Assembly (NCBI RefSeq): GCF_030676415.1
Contig: NZ_JAUUTW010000018.1
Coordinates: 55,470 to 119,469 of the forward strand
Direction of reading: 5' to 3'
Source of the DNA: Peribacillus frigoritolerans
GTDB lineage: Bacteria > Bacillota > Bacilli > Bacillales > DSM-1321
Length of the DNA: 64,000 nucleotides
Part shown: one piece after another, positions 8,179 to 18,536 of the stretch
How positions within the stretch are numbered: the first letter of the stretch is position 1
Layout of the letters: each line of letters begins with the position of its first letter
The notes under the pieces: model-generated
Seen by the model: the letters and a program-made list of their open reading frames with translations, nothing else
The model's database searches: none
Told to the model about the DNA's origin: nothing
Translations under genes and position numbers: made by a program

Positions 8179-8811
8179 ATGCAAACAAAAAAAGTTTATC
8201 TATATGTATTTAACACAATGTCAGACTGGGAATATGGATATTTAATTGCCGAACTAAACACAGGAAGATATTTCAAAAAAGATATAGCACCTTTAAAAGT
8301 AGTTACAGTAGGAGCTAATAAAGAAATTATTACTACGATGGGGGGACTGAGCATAAAACCAGATATTCCCCTTGATGAGTGTACTCTTGAGAGTAAAGAT
8401 CTTTTAGTTTTGCCTGGAGGGAATACTTGGGGAGAAGTTATTCATCAACCAATCATGAAAAAAATTGGCGAAGCTTTAAAGCTTGGCACTATTGTTGCTG
8501 CAATTTGTGGTGCAACTGAGGCCCTTGCGAATATGGGGTACCTAGATTCTAGAAAGCATACAAGCAATAACTTAGAGTATATTAAAATGGTTTGTCCTAA
8601 TTATAAAGGAGAAAAATTTTATGAGATGGGACCTGCGGTATCTGGTGAGAATTTGGTTACTGCATCAGGAGTAGCTCCTCTGGAATTTGCGATGGAAGTA
8701 CTGAAAAAATTAGATGTATTTGCACCAGATACATTACATTCATGGTACAACCTAAATAAGACTCACAAACCTGAATACTTCTTCCAGTTAATGAATTCAA
8801 TAAATAGATGA
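8179..8811 (+). CDS. DJ-1/PfpI (class I glutamine amidotransferase-like) protein
   Basis: This is a 210-residue DJ-1/PfpI superfamily member similar to Bacillus YdeA. It has an LVLPGG strand and a nucleophile elbow AAICGATEALA with Cys at about residue 116. GYLDSRKHTSN then follows, and a late GENLVTASGVAPLEFA segment. Family members act as deglycases, chaperones, proteases or amidases, so the reaction is not assignable. It has its own ribosome binding site (GGGAG) and sits between two hairpins, which suggests a single-gene transcript. Confidence 0.85.
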   Translation: MQTKKVYLYVFNTMSDWEYGYLIAELNTGRYFKKDIAPLKVVTVGANKEIITTMGGLSIKPDIPLDECTLESKDLLVLPGGNTWGEVIHQPIMKKIGEALKLGTIVAAICGATEALANMGYLDSRKHTSNNLEYIKMVCPNYKGEKFYEMGPAVSGENLVTASGVAPLEFAMEVLKKLDVFAPDTLHSWYNLNKTHKPEYFFQLMNSINR

Positions 8812-8855
8812 GCTAAAAAAATCAACTTAGCAGATTTATATTAGTTTAAATAATT

Positions 8856-8889
8856 ACCATGCTTTAGACAATGTCAAAGCATGGTTTTT
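8856..8889 (+). terminator. rho-independent terminator after DJ-1 gene
   Basis: ACCATGCTTT at 8856-8865 pairs with AAAGCATGGT at 8876-8885 and is followed by a T-run. Confidence 0.85.
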
Positions 8890-8921
8890 GAATATAACTT
8901 AAAAATGCTTATGGAGTAATG

Positions 8922-8965
8922 AAAAAGCCCAATTTCTCTTAATTAACGGTGAAGTTGGGCTTTTT
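8922..8965. terminator. second hairpin terminator, possibly bidirectional
   Basis: AAAAAGCCCAA at 8922-8932 pairs with TTGGGCTTTTT at 8955-8965. The stem ends in T on one side and starts with A on the other, so it can stop transcription from both sides. Confidence 0.7.
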
Positions 8966-9420
8966 AGTATTGAAAATTCCTTAACGTTGTAAATCCGCAT
9001 TTTCCTGACGGTACCCCTAATTGTATTCCTTATGGAACTAACGGGTGCTTTACTTCAACAAGGAAGATTACTGAGGCAGCCTTTTCCTATGGGACTAAAG
9101 GGACGCAATACCCCTTCTTCAGAATGAGAAGAGGGAGTATTGTTATGTAGATGATTGTCTTCTATAGCCAATAACCAATAAAATTGTTCTGATAAAAAGA
9201 TTGCATCCACCTGAATGGGACATAGGTTCCTCATGGAATCTGTTCATATGTAACCATTCCAAATAAATTATAAATAAAATTCACTTGATTTTAGATCGAT
9301 CCGTTCCGTAAAGTACGTTACTTTTCTATGAGAGGCATTACTACTCTTTTTTGAAAAAATGCATTATAGCCTTATAATCTCGGTTGGGCTTAAATAAAGG
9401 TAATTCTTATTACCTTGATA

Positions 9421-10080
9421 TTAGATTTGAGGGTTCGTTTTATCCAACTTAGATAATTCATGAAATAATTCCTTTAATCTTGTCTCATTTCTTTCTATAT
9501 AACAGTCAAAAAAGACATCAAATTGTATGTTCAAATTAAGGGTACAAAAATAATCATTTTCTTCTAATACGTTATAATTATTTAACCATAAGGAAAGGAA
9601 AAATGGATTTTGCAAACCGGTAGCAATGTATTCTATCCATTTTGGAAAGTCAGACCAGAAATCACCTGTAAATTTAAGATTCGATGTGTTCTCAATTAGT
9701 TCCTTATTTGATAAACCAAGAGAGAGGGATAGTGAGACAATCTGCTTGGAACACATAATAAATACCTCATAGTAATTTTGTAGATTTGTGTGGTCCAACT
9801 GTTGTTTTATTAATTGAGACGGAATCAAAAATGGAGGTGGATTATCTACAAATGTTCCTTCTCCCTGTCTTGAATCGAGGTATCCTAAAAGTTCAAGACT
9901 TCGAATACCTTCTCTGATTGATGAACGACTGACCCCTAATAATTCACTTAAATTTCTTTCGGTAGGAATTTTGGACCCCTCAGTTAGTTGCTCGTATTCA
10001 ATATATTCAACAAGTTGAGTTATGACCTGTTGATACATTTTGGGGGGCTGTTGAACTTTATAGTTTCTATCTTTTTTCAC
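9421..10080 (-). CDS. GntR-family (FadR-like) transcriptional regulator
   Basis: This is a 219-residue regulator. The winged-helix domain spans about residues 15-80 and contains SKIPTERNLSELLGVSRSSIREGIRSL and a wing RQGEGTFV. The C-terminal half is all-helical but lacks clear FCD metal-ligand motifs, so the effector is unknown. The start is GTG at 10080, preceded by AGGAGG on the minus strand. It is divergent from a second GntR gene at 10368. The palindrome CTAAACATGTTTAG at 10144 lies between the two. Confidence 0.85.
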   Translation of the reverse strand: MKKDRNYKVQQPPKMYQQVITQLVEYIEYEQLTEGSKIPTERNLSELLGVSRSSIREGIRSLELLGYLDSRQGEGTFVDNPPPFLIPSQLIKQQLDHTNLQNYYEVFIMCSKQIVSLSLSLGLSNKELIENTSNLKFTGDFWSDFPKWIEYIATGLQNPFFLSLWLNNYNVLEENDYFCTLNLNIQFDVFFDCYIERNETRLKELFHELSKLDKTNPQI

Positions 10081-10143
10081 TTAATGAACCTCCTGGATAG
10101 TAGATAATTAACAATAAAATGAATATTAAACATTAATCGCTGA

Positions 10144-10157
10144 CTAAACATGTTTAG
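10144..10157. promoter_or_regulatory. palindrome between divergent GntR genes
   Basis: CTAAACATGTTTAG is a perfect 14-base palindrome 64 bases upstream of the minus-strand regulator. It is a candidate autoregulatory operator. It differs from the TGGTCAGACCA operator near 11510. Confidence 0.4.
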
Positions 10158-10367
10158 GTGTAATCAATTGAATAGGGTGAAATACAGAGTGTTTTTATGT
10201 TGGTTCTATATAAACCTTATTTGATAACAAATCCCTACATATACCATTTCTCTTTGGCTGTTATGTAAATTATATATGATTATATAGTATAATAATTATT
10301 AGTTATAAATGATACTTTAAAATGGTTTAAGCTTATTAACTTTAGAAGGTATAAAGAGGTGACAAGA

Positions 10368-11078
10368 TTGGTACTTAAAAATATTAAGAAAAAAAATTTA
10401 TATGAAGAGATTATCTCTGAAATTATTCAATATATTCAGGAAGAAAATTTGAAACCGGGTGATAAGCTCCCTACTGAAAATGAATTTGTAGAAATATTTC
10501 AGGTAAGTAAAACAGCTATTAGAGAGGCGCTTAGTGTTCTTGTAGCTAAAGGGATTATAGAAAAGCGTTCAGGTGTTGGCAGTATATTGAAAGGGATAAA
10601 TGGTAGTACCTTTGTTGAACCCATCACCCAGAAGCTTATGATGGAAGAACAAACGCTAAAGGAAATTCTTGAGTTCCGTAGGGGAGTTGAAGTAGAGTCT
10701 GCTGCCCTAGCAGCCCAAAGAGCTACTAGAGAGCAACTAGAAGCAATTGAAAATGCCCATTTAGAATTAATTGAAGTGAATTGTAATGGAGGAATTGGGA
10801 TAGAAGAAGATTATCGCTTTCATTCTTTAATTATTATTTCCTCTGGAAACTCTATTTATGAAACCATATTTGATATGATTTCTCCAACATTTTTAGAAGC
10901 ATTAAAAGTCAGTAAGAATCAATCTAAGCGATTATCAAAATCATATTTAGAAGAGGCACACCAAGAACATGAACGGATTCTTAACGCCTTGAAGAAAAGG
11001 GATGCAGTAGAAGCTCGATTAGCTATGCTTGATCATCTCGAAAAAAACGAAATTAAAATTTGGAACAATGAGCTTTAA
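10368..11078 (+). CDS. GntR/FadR-family regulator with FCD domain
   Basis: This regulator of about 236 residues has an N-terminal HTH (DKLPTENEFVEIFQVSKTAIREALSVL) with wing KRSGVGSIL. It also has a C-terminal FCD ligand-binding domain with EFRRGVEVESAALAAQRAT and the metal-site-like DYRFHSLI and EHERIL. TTG 10368 is preferred because AAAGAGGTG stands just before it; GTG 10359 is an alternative start inside that site. Its position and family make it the best candidate to bind the TGGTCAGACCA palindrome before the catabolic genes at 11563. Confidence 0.85.
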   Translation: MVLKNIKKKNLYEEIISEIIQYIQEENLKPGDKLPTENEFVEIFQVSKTAIREALSVLVAKGIIEKRSGVGSILKGINGSTFVEPITQKLMMEEQTLKEILEFRRGVEVESAALAAQRATREQLEAIENAHLELIEVNCNGGIGIEEDYRFHSLIIISSGNSIYETIFDMISPTFLEALKVSKNQSKRLSKSYLEEAHQEHERILNALKKRDAVEARLAMLDHLEKNEIKIWNNEL

Positions 11079-11290
11079 GAGCTTTAAGTTTTTGAATTGA
11101 TATTAGAAGGTATTACATTATTTGCGATGGTTTTACTTAAAAAAGGTAAGACCACTATATTTTCTTTTTTTCACAAAATATTATTTGATTTTTCATTTCG
11201 TATAGAAACAAGCATCAGACTTGTTTTGTTTTACAAGAAGTTCTATAACGTTTTTTAGTATGTCACCATAATTGAAATTATTTTTAAAAT

Positions 11291-11324
11291 CAGCCAAGGC
11301 AAACAAACTGCTTGGCTGCTTTTT
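11291..11324 (+). terminator. terminator after GntR gene
   Basis: CAGCCAAG at 11291-11298 pairs with CTTGGCTG at 11311-11318 and is followed by CTTTTT. Confidence 0.85.
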
Positions 11325-11493
11325 ATGTCTTTTAAATTACTTTAAGTAATATTTTCTTCTACATTTTAGAAAGAAAAGCCCTTGCTATATATAATTAATC
11401 TCTAAAATTTATCAATAATAATCGTTGATTTACGAAATTTATAAAAAATAAAATACTTTACAAATTCAAATTGTCTTTATATTATGAAAATAG

Positions 11494-11526
11494 ATAAATT
11501 AATATGGTCAGACCATATTAATTTAT
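11494..11526. promoter_or_regulatory. 33-base perfect palindrome, likely GntR/FadR operator
   Basis: The left arm ATAAATTAATATGGTC is followed by a central A and its exact reverse complement. The core TGGTCAGACCA is the form bound by FadR-type GntR regulators (TGGTC-N-GACCA). It ends 36 bases before the ATG at 11563. The same core recurs at 21328. Confidence 0.85.
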
Positions 11527-11562
11527 ACTGACTTATCCAAAAATAAGTAGGAGGAATATTCT

Positions 11563-12477
11563 ATGAAATTAGCAACAATTCAGCGTAACGGAGAAGAAAT
11601 GGCGGGGCTTGTAGTTCATGATGGAATTTTGTTGATAGAAGATTTAAATACTAAATTTAATCAGGAATGGTCAACAGACTTATTTGAAATGATTACTTCT
11701 AACCAATTAGATGGGATGAAACAATGGTATTACTCAGAAGGTAAAGAAAAAGTTGCAGAACTAGGAGACATTCTAATTCCTTTTCAAGAAGTAGAGTATG
11801 CACCTATATATCGTCATCCAAGAAAAATTTGGGGAATTGGTTTGAATTATGTAGAGCATGCAGCTGATTTAAACGAAAATGCACCGAATACAGAACCTGC
11901 AAGCTTTCTAAAACCGGATACTACCATTATTGGTCCCAATGATACGATCAAAATTCCTTTGCAATCTGAGAGAACAACAGCAGAAGCAGAGCTTGGAATT
12001 GTTATTGGAAAGGAATGTAAGGATGTGTCTGAAGAAGATGCCCCTAATGTAATTGCTGGTTTTACTACCATAATTGATATGACAGCAGAAGATATTTTAC
12101 AGAGAAATCCTAGATATTTGACTCGATCGAAAAGTTTCGATACATTTTTTAGTTTTGGTCCTCACCTGGTTACACCTGAAGAAGTTGAAGAAGTAGTAAA
12201 TTTAAATGTTTCTACCGTTATTAACGGAGAGGTTCACCGGAAAAACATTGTTTCTAACATGTCTTTTCTTCCTTGGCATTTAATATCTTTCCACTCTAAG
12301 GTTATGAAATTATTACCTGGTGATATCATCTCTACTGGTACTCCAGGAGCTGTCGTAATACGTGATGGGGACATCGTAGAATGTCATATTGATGGGTTTG
12401 AAAAACTGGTTAATCATGTAAAAGATTTAAAACTTAAAGGGGAGGTAACTACGCATGGAATTGAATCTTACAAATAA
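11563..12477 (+). CDS. fumarylacetoacetate hydrolase (FAH) family protein
   Basis: This is a 304-residue FAH-family enzyme. The N-terminal domain is followed by the conserved FAH barrel from about residue 85 (WGIGLNYVEHA). It includes the metal-binding E-x-E region AEAELGIVIGKEC and the terminal GDIISTGTPG motif. The family cleaves, hydrates, decarboxylates or isomerises acylpyruvate-type compounds using Mg or Mn. It is the first gene behind the palindromic operator, and its end overlaps the next gene by 23 bases, so the two are translationally coupled. The substrate is not predictable from the sequence. Confidence 0.9.
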   Translation: MKLATIQRNGEEMAGLVVHDGILLIEDLNTKFNQEWSTDLFEMITSNQLDGMKQWYYSEGKEKVAELGDILIPFQEVEYAPIYRHPRKIWGIGLNYVEHAADLNENAPNTEPASFLKPDTTIIGPNDTIKIPLQSERTTAEAELGIVIGKECKDVSEEDAPNVIAGFTTIIDMTAEDILQRNPRYLTRSKSFDTFFSFGPHLVTPEEVEEVVNLNVSTVINGEVHRKNIVSNMSFLPWHLISFHSKVMKLLPGDIISTGTPGAVVIRDGDIVECHIDGFEKLVNHVKDLKLKGEVTTHGIESYK

Positions 12478-13240
12478 AGTTGCCCTTGTTGTTGCATCAA
12501 GCCAAGGACTCGGAAAGGCTATTGCAACACAACTAGTCAAGGAAGGCGTAAATGTCATGCTAACAAGCAGGGACAGCGTAAAATTGAAAGAATTACAGCG
12601 TGAACTTCACTCTTTGGGTAAAGGAAGGGTTGAATATTGTCAGGCTGATATTACAAATGTAGATGATATCCGATTGTTAGTTAGGAAAACGGCAGAGACA
12701 TTTGATGGAATCGATATTTTAATTAATAACGCAGGAGGACCTCCTAGTGGTAAGTTTGAACAATTCTCCGATGAAGATTGGGAAAAGGCATTTGAACTAA
12801 ATTTGTTAAGCTATATCCGTTTAATTCGTGAAGCTTTACCTCATCTCAAGAAACAAGGAGGACGCATTATCAACCTAGCTTCTTCATCAATTAGGCAACC
12901 TATACCGGGACTTATACTATCTAATACCTTTCGGTTAGGAATTGTAGGATTAACTAAAACTCTAGCTGAGGAATTAGCTCCATTTAATATACTGATTAAC
13001 ACGGTTGCACCGGGTAGAATTGCAACAGACAGAGTAGCATTCCTGGATCAAATCAAAGCAGATAAGCTTGGGACTACACGTGAAGAAGTGGCAAAAGCAT
13101 CACAAGAAACGATCCTGCTGAAGCGTTATGGAACTCCAGAAGAGTTTGCCAATGTGGTGACATTCTTGGTATCAGATGCAAGCACATATATGACAGGAAG
13201 TTCCTTCTTAGTTGATGGAGGTATGTTAAAGTCCATCTAA
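12455..13240 (+). CDS. atypical SDR-family protein without YxxxK
   Basis: This is a 261-residue Rossmann-fold SDR. The cofactor motif is ASSQGLGKA in place of TGxxxGxG. NNAGGP is present. At the catalytic position SSSIRQPIPGLILSNTFR the usual Tyr-xxx-Lys is replaced by SNTFR (Ser and Arg). This pattern is known in a 3-oxoacyl reductase-like SDR subgroup that lacks the classical tetrad. ATG 12455 follows GGGGAGG inside the end of the FAH gene. It belongs to the same operon. Redox activity should not be assumed. Confidence 0.85.
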   Translation: MELNLTNKVALVVASSQGLGKAIATQLVKEGVNVMLTSRDSVKLKELQRELHSLGKGRVEYCQADITNVDDIRLLVRKTAETFDGIDILINNAGGPPSGKFEQFSDEDWEKAFELNLLSYIRLIREALPHLKKQGGRIINLASSSIRQPIPGLILSNTFRLGIVGLTKTLAEELAPFNILINTVAPGRIATDRVAFLDQIKADKLGTTREEVAKASQETILLKRYGTPEEFANVVTFLVSDASTYMTGSSFLVDGGMLKSI

Positions 13241-13417
13241 GAATAACAAAGGATTTTTCATTTTCATAGTAGATCATTAGGATGCAATGCTTATAAACGA
13301 AACCATACTTAGGTTGAAACAGAATGTCAGCCAGAAGTTAGATTAAAAAGCAGTGATATTAAGGTCAATACCGATAATACCACATAAAAATTTATCCTGA
13401 TAAATATGAGGAGATGT

Positions 13418-14593
13418 ATGAATTTGCAAAGTGCTACTATGCTACAAGCATTGCCTGAGTCAAAAACTCTTTCAATTTTAAATAAAGTTACGCTTCTTAA
13501 ACAAGAAGGTCACGATATTATTAATTTGGCTGGAGGAGATCCAGACTTTAATACGCCAAATATGATTATTGAAGAAGCAGAAAATGCCATGAAATTAGGG
13601 ATGACACACTATGTAAGTAGTAATGGAATTCCAGAGTTACGTAATGAGATCGCTCATAAGTTAAAGACTGAAAATGGAGTCAATTATGACCCTTCCCAAA
13701 TTATTGTAACGGCAGGGGGGAAACCAGCGTTATATGTTGCGTTAAAAAGCATAATAAATCCTGGTGACGAAGTATTAGTTATCAATCCAGCATGGGTAAG
13801 CTTTGAACCGTTAATAACTATGGTTGGTGGACATGCAGTTTCAGTAGATTTAAATCCTAATGATCATTTTAAACTTACAAAAGATTTACTGGATGCTGCT
13901 TGTACTGAGCGGACAAAAGCTATTATTGTAAATAACCCAAATAACCCAACTGGTAGAGTATTAACTAATGAGGAATTTCATAATCTTAGGGATGTTGTGA
14001 TAGAGAAAGACCTAATTATTATTGCTGATGAAGTTTATGAAAAGTTGGTTTATGGAACACATCAATTTACTTCGCTTGCGAGTATACCTGGACTTGAAAA
14101 TCTTACTATTACAGTACAAAGCTTCTCCAAGGGGCATGCCATGACTGGATGGAGATTAGGTTATTTAGCATTGCCAAATGAACTTGTACCTGCTGCTTCT
14201 AATATACAAGGGCATCTCGCAACATGCACTCCAGCATTTATCCAAAAAGCAGGAGTCGTAGCTCTTAAGGAAGCGAAAGAAGAAGTAGAACACATGCGTA
14301 GCATATATGATAAACGTATTAATCAAGTAGTGACTTATCTAAATCAAATTCCGGGTGTTATATGTCCCCATCCTGAAGGCGCTTTTTATGTATTTCCAGA
14401 AATCAAATTTCGCAACTTCGATTCAATTGAACTTGCCAATTATCTTCTGGATGAAGCTAAGGTAGCAGTTACTCCAGGAATAGCATTTGGCTCTAGCTAT
14501 ATGCATAACATTCGAATTTCATGTGCTATGTCCGAAGGGGAACTTGAGGAAGCATTAAGCCGCATAGAAAAAGCACTTAATAAGATAGAGTAA
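13418..14593 (+). CDS. class I/II PLP-dependent aminotransferase
   Basis: This fold-type I aminotransferase has about 391 residues and resembles aspartate/aromatic or branched substrate enzymes of the AspB type. It has NLAGGDPDF near the N-terminus, NNPNNPTGRV, ADEVYEKLVY, the Schiff-base Lys in SFSKGHAMTGWRLGY (K238) and the C-terminal Arg in NIRISCAMS. ATG 13418 is chosen because GAGGAG lies just before it; ATG 13406 lacks a site. With gdhA downstream it could feed amino groups through glutamate. The amino donor is unknown. Confidence 0.9.
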   Translation: MNLQSATMLQALPESKTLSILNKVTLLKQEGHDIINLAGGDPDFNTPNMIIEEAENAMKLGMTHYVSSNGIPELRNEIAHKLKTENGVNYDPSQIIVTAGGKPALYVALKSIINPGDEVLVINPAWVSFEPLITMVGGHAVSVDLNPNDHFKLTKDLLDAACTERTKAIIVNNPNNPTGRVLTNEEFHNLRDVVIEKDLIIIADEVYEKLVYGTHQFTSLASIPGLENLTITVQSFSKGHAMTGWRLGYLALPNELVPAASNIQGHLATCTPAFIQKAGVVALKEAKEEVEHMRSIYDKRINQVVTYLNQIPGVICPHPEGAFYVFPEIKFRNFDSIELANYLLDEAKVAVTPGIAFGSSYMHNIRISCAMSEGELEEALSRIEKALNKIE

Positions 14594-14634
14594 GCTAAGC
14601 AAAACCACACCTTACTATTGAAAGGGGATAGGTA

Positions 14635-15885
14635 ATGCAAGCTCTTAGAAGAATTCCTTTATGGCTCCAGATTTCCATTGCTCTTGTATTAGGTTTATGT
14701 TTAGGATCGATAAGTAAAACCATAGGGATAGAAGCAAAAATTTTAGGTGATGCTTTTATTCATATGATTAAGATGACAATTGTACCATTGATTTTCCCCC
14801 TAATTATATTAGGGATTGCTCAAATAAAATCAACCGGATCATTAGGTAGGCTTTCTCTAAAAGCCATTATCTATTTTGAAATTGTTACAACTTTAATCAT
14901 CGTTATGTCCTTACTGCTTGCTAATATGGTGGACCTTGGAGTTGGAGCTGATTTATCAGGGGGAAATATGAAAGCTCTAGAGGGACTTGAGGCCAATAAA
15001 ATTGACTTTAGAGAGTTTATTCTTCATATAATACCTTCTAATATATTTGTAGCCTTTTCAGAAGGGAATATATTAGCCATTGTCTACTTTGGTGTTTTCT
15101 TTGGCTTGGCTTTACGTTCCCTAAAGGGAAAAGCCAAACCTATAGAGGATGTTCTTGAGGCCCTTTCTAAAGTAATGTTTAAAGTTTTAGATTATGTCAT
15201 TAAATTCTCTCCACTTGGTGTTTTTGGATCTATTGCTTATAGTATGGCTACTTACGGTTTCGAAAAGTTAAGTACCTTGCTTGATTTAATTTTAGTAACC
15301 TATGCTGGGTTAGCTATAGTTTTGTTAATCATTTTTCCCATAATTGCTCGTATCTATCATATTCGGTATTGGGAGTTAATTAATGAAATAAAAGATTTAT
15401 TATTAATTGCTTTTACAACACGGAGCTCCGAGTCTGTATTTGCCCCTCTTACAGCACGTTTAGAAGGATACGGTGTCAAAAATTCAGTAGTATCTTTTGT
15501 ATTGCCTCTTGGCTATTCATTTAATCTCGATGGTGGAATGGTATACATGGCTCCTGCTATTTTGTTTTTAGCTAATGCCTATGAAATTCAACTCTCGCTA
15601 TTAGATCAGGTTCACATTATCCTTTTACTTATGCTACTCACAAAGGGTGTTGCTTCCGTTCCTTCAGGAGTAATTGTTGTGTTGACAAGTGTTTCTGTTG
15701 TGATAGGGTTGCCAATGGAAGGTATTGCATTACTTATGGCCGTTGATTTCATAATGGATATGGCACGAACTGCGACTAATGTGGTAGGGAATGCATTGGC
15801 TACAGTAGTTATAGCCAAATCGGAGGGAATGTTTCACAAAAAAGAATTCGAAGTTGCTGAACAAGAGAAAATAAGAAGCTCTTAA
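14635..15885 (+). CDS. dicarboxylate/amino acid:cation symporter (DAACS family)
   Basis: This is a 416-residue membrane carrier of the GltP/DctA fold. It has eight helices and two re-entrant loops. Motifs are TIVPLIFPLII in helix 2, SPLGVFG, the HP1-like TTRSSESVFAPL, NLDGGMVY in helix 7 and DMARTATNVVGNA in helix 8 (Asp and Arg/Asn involved in substrate and cation binding). The substitution of GGM in the helix 7 motif (normally NLDGT) suggests a substrate unlike glutamate or C4 acids. It lies 41 bases after the aminotransferase and probably imports the pathway substrate. Confidence 0.9.
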   Translation: MQALRRIPLWLQISIALVLGLCLGSISKTIGIEAKILGDAFIHMIKMTIVPLIFPLIILGIAQIKSTGSLGRLSLKAIIYFEIVTTLIIVMSLLLANMVDLGVGADLSGGNMKALEGLEANKIDFREFILHIIPSNIFVAFSEGNILAIVYFGVFFGLALRSLKGKAKPIEDVLEALSKVMFKVLDYVIKFSPLGVFGSIAYSMATYGFEKLSTLLDLILVTYAGLAIVLLIIFPIIARIYHIRYWELINEIKDLLLIAFTTRSSESVFAPLTARLEGYGVKNSVVSFVLPLGYSFNLDGGMVYMAPAILFLANAYEIQLSLLDQVHIILLLMLLTKGVASVPSGVIVVLTSVSVVIGLPMEGIALLMAVDFIMDMARTATNVVGNALATVVIAKSEGMFHKKEFEVAEQEKIRSS

Positions 15886-16026
15886 GACTTGAGCACGCTT
15901 CCGTCATATGTTTAGCCATGCAACTTCAATGAATATTCATTTTCTTGAATCTGATGTAAGCGCCTTCTTTTCAATGTGATGTTTATCTAATATTCAGATT
16001 GTTTCTTTCGGCTTTAAATTATATGA

Positions 16027-17484
<1,458 letters not shown>

Positions 17485-17500
17485 AAGTAAGATCATGTAA

Positions 17501-17530
17501 AAGGCGGCCCTATATGGACCGCCTTTTTTT
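17501..17530 (+). terminator. terminator after gdhA
   Basis: AAGGCGG at 17501-17507 pairs with CCGCCTT at 17519-17525, followed by a seven-base T-run. Confidence 0.9.
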
Positions 17531-17572
17531 AAAAAAAGTAAATTTTCTAAAAAGAAAAGAGTGAGTTTAATA

Positions 17573-18202
17573 ATGAAAGACGTTAAAAATATCTATTGTG
17601 TAGGCCGAAACTATGCCTTGCATGCAAAAGAGTTGAATAATGAAATACCAACTTCCCCTTTTTTATTTTCAAAACCAACTCATTCGCTTGTGGAAGCTAA
17701 TGGACAGTCCATCACGTTACCGAGTAATCAGGGTTCAGTTCATTTTGAAACTGAACTTGTCATACATATCGCAAAACAGTACGAATCAGGAATGAAAGTA
17801 GATGAAATAGTGGATGCCATGGCCATTGGGTTGGATTTAACACTAAGAGATGTTCAAACACAGTTTAAAAAAAAACAGCATCCTTGGCTTTTGGCTAAAG
17901 GATTTAAAAATTCAGCTGTTGTTAGTGAATTTATTCCGTTTATAGGTGTTGAAGCATGTAAACAATTAGATTTTTCTCTTTTTAAAAATGGAGAGCGTGT
18001 ACAAGTCGGAAATATTATAGACTTACTTTTTGATTTGCAAACGATTATAGAATTTACAGCAGAGCATTTTGGGCTTGGGAAAGGAGATATTATTTTTACC
18101 GGTACTCCAAGTGGTGTCGGTCCTCTTTCAGATCAAGACAAGCTTTCACTAAACTGGGGTGGAAATGAAGTGGGATACTGTTCAGTCACACTACATCCAT
18201 GA
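17573..18202 (+). CDS. small FAH-family hydrolase (acylpyruvase type)
   Basis: This protein of about 209 residues contains only the FAH barrel. It opens with IYCVGRNYALHAKEL, has the metal ligand region SVHFETELVIHIAK, a LTLRDVQ segment and ends in GDIIFTGTPSGVGPL. This matches short acylpyruvase/FAHD1-like enzymes. ATG 17573 follows GAGTGAG; the GTG at 17561 is less likely. It follows the gdhA terminator and is closed by its own hairpin, so it is probably a separate unit though thematically linked to the FAH gene at 11563. Confidence 0.85.
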   Translation: MKDVKNIYCVGRNYALHAKELNNEIPTSPFLFSKPTHSLVEANGQSITLPSNQGSVHFETELVIHIAKQYESGMKVDEIVDAMAIGLDLTLRDVQTQFKKKQHPWLLAKGFKNSAVVSEFIPFIGVEACKQLDFSLFKNGERVQVGNIIDLLFDLQTIIEFTAEHFGLGKGDIIFTGTPSGVGPLSDQDKLSLNWGGNEVGYCSVTLHP

Positions 18203-18209
18203 AAAAGAG

Positions 18210-18233
18210 CAGTCATTTTTGACTGTTTTTTTT
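18210..18233 (+). terminator. terminator after FAH gene
   Basis: CAGTCA and TGACTG flank a four-base loop and are followed by eight T. Confidence 0.8.
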
Positions 18234-18536
18234 CGTGGAGATTTCTCAATCTTAGACAAAAAGAAGAAACTCGTCTAAAATAAGGAGAAACAATTAAAGT
18301 ATAAGGGGGATAAGGATATATAGAAAAGAAGTGGGGAAAACTCCTCCATTTAAGTTCAAATAAATATGGCACGTACTTCATTCAAAAAGCTTGACCATTA
18401 AAACCTGATTAAAATTAATTCTTAATGAAGTATTTTAGAACTTAGTCTTGAGCACTATATTTAAAAGATAACGATAATCATTTAAAGTGCTATATTATAA
18501 TAATAAATAATATAGGATAGAACAGGTGGAATGTGC

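Larger units (their letters stand above)
8812..9420. other. 609-base non-coding stretch with two terminators and a weak repeat
   Basis: No convincing gene is visible. The left part holds two terminator hairpins. Around 9031-9048 and 9089-9107 two related strings occur (TATGGAACTAACGGGTGC and TATGGGACTAAAGGGACGC), perhaps worn repeat or IS debris. The part next to the GntR gene is A/T rich. Confidence 0.5.
11079..11562. other. 484-base intergenic region holding terminator and operator
   Basis: No gene is visible. It contains the terminator of the GntR gene (11291-11324) and, next to the downstream gene, the 33-base palindrome at 11494-11526. Confidence 0.7.

Noticed and set aside
9421..10080. 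Role of the minus-strand GntR gene as part of the FAH operon
   Set aside because: It is divergent and separated by another regulator and an intergenic region, so operon membership is not supported.
15926..15937. ATGAATATTCAT palindrome before gdhA as operator
   Set aside because: It is a short A/T-rich 12-mer, about 165 bases from the start, and expected by chance.
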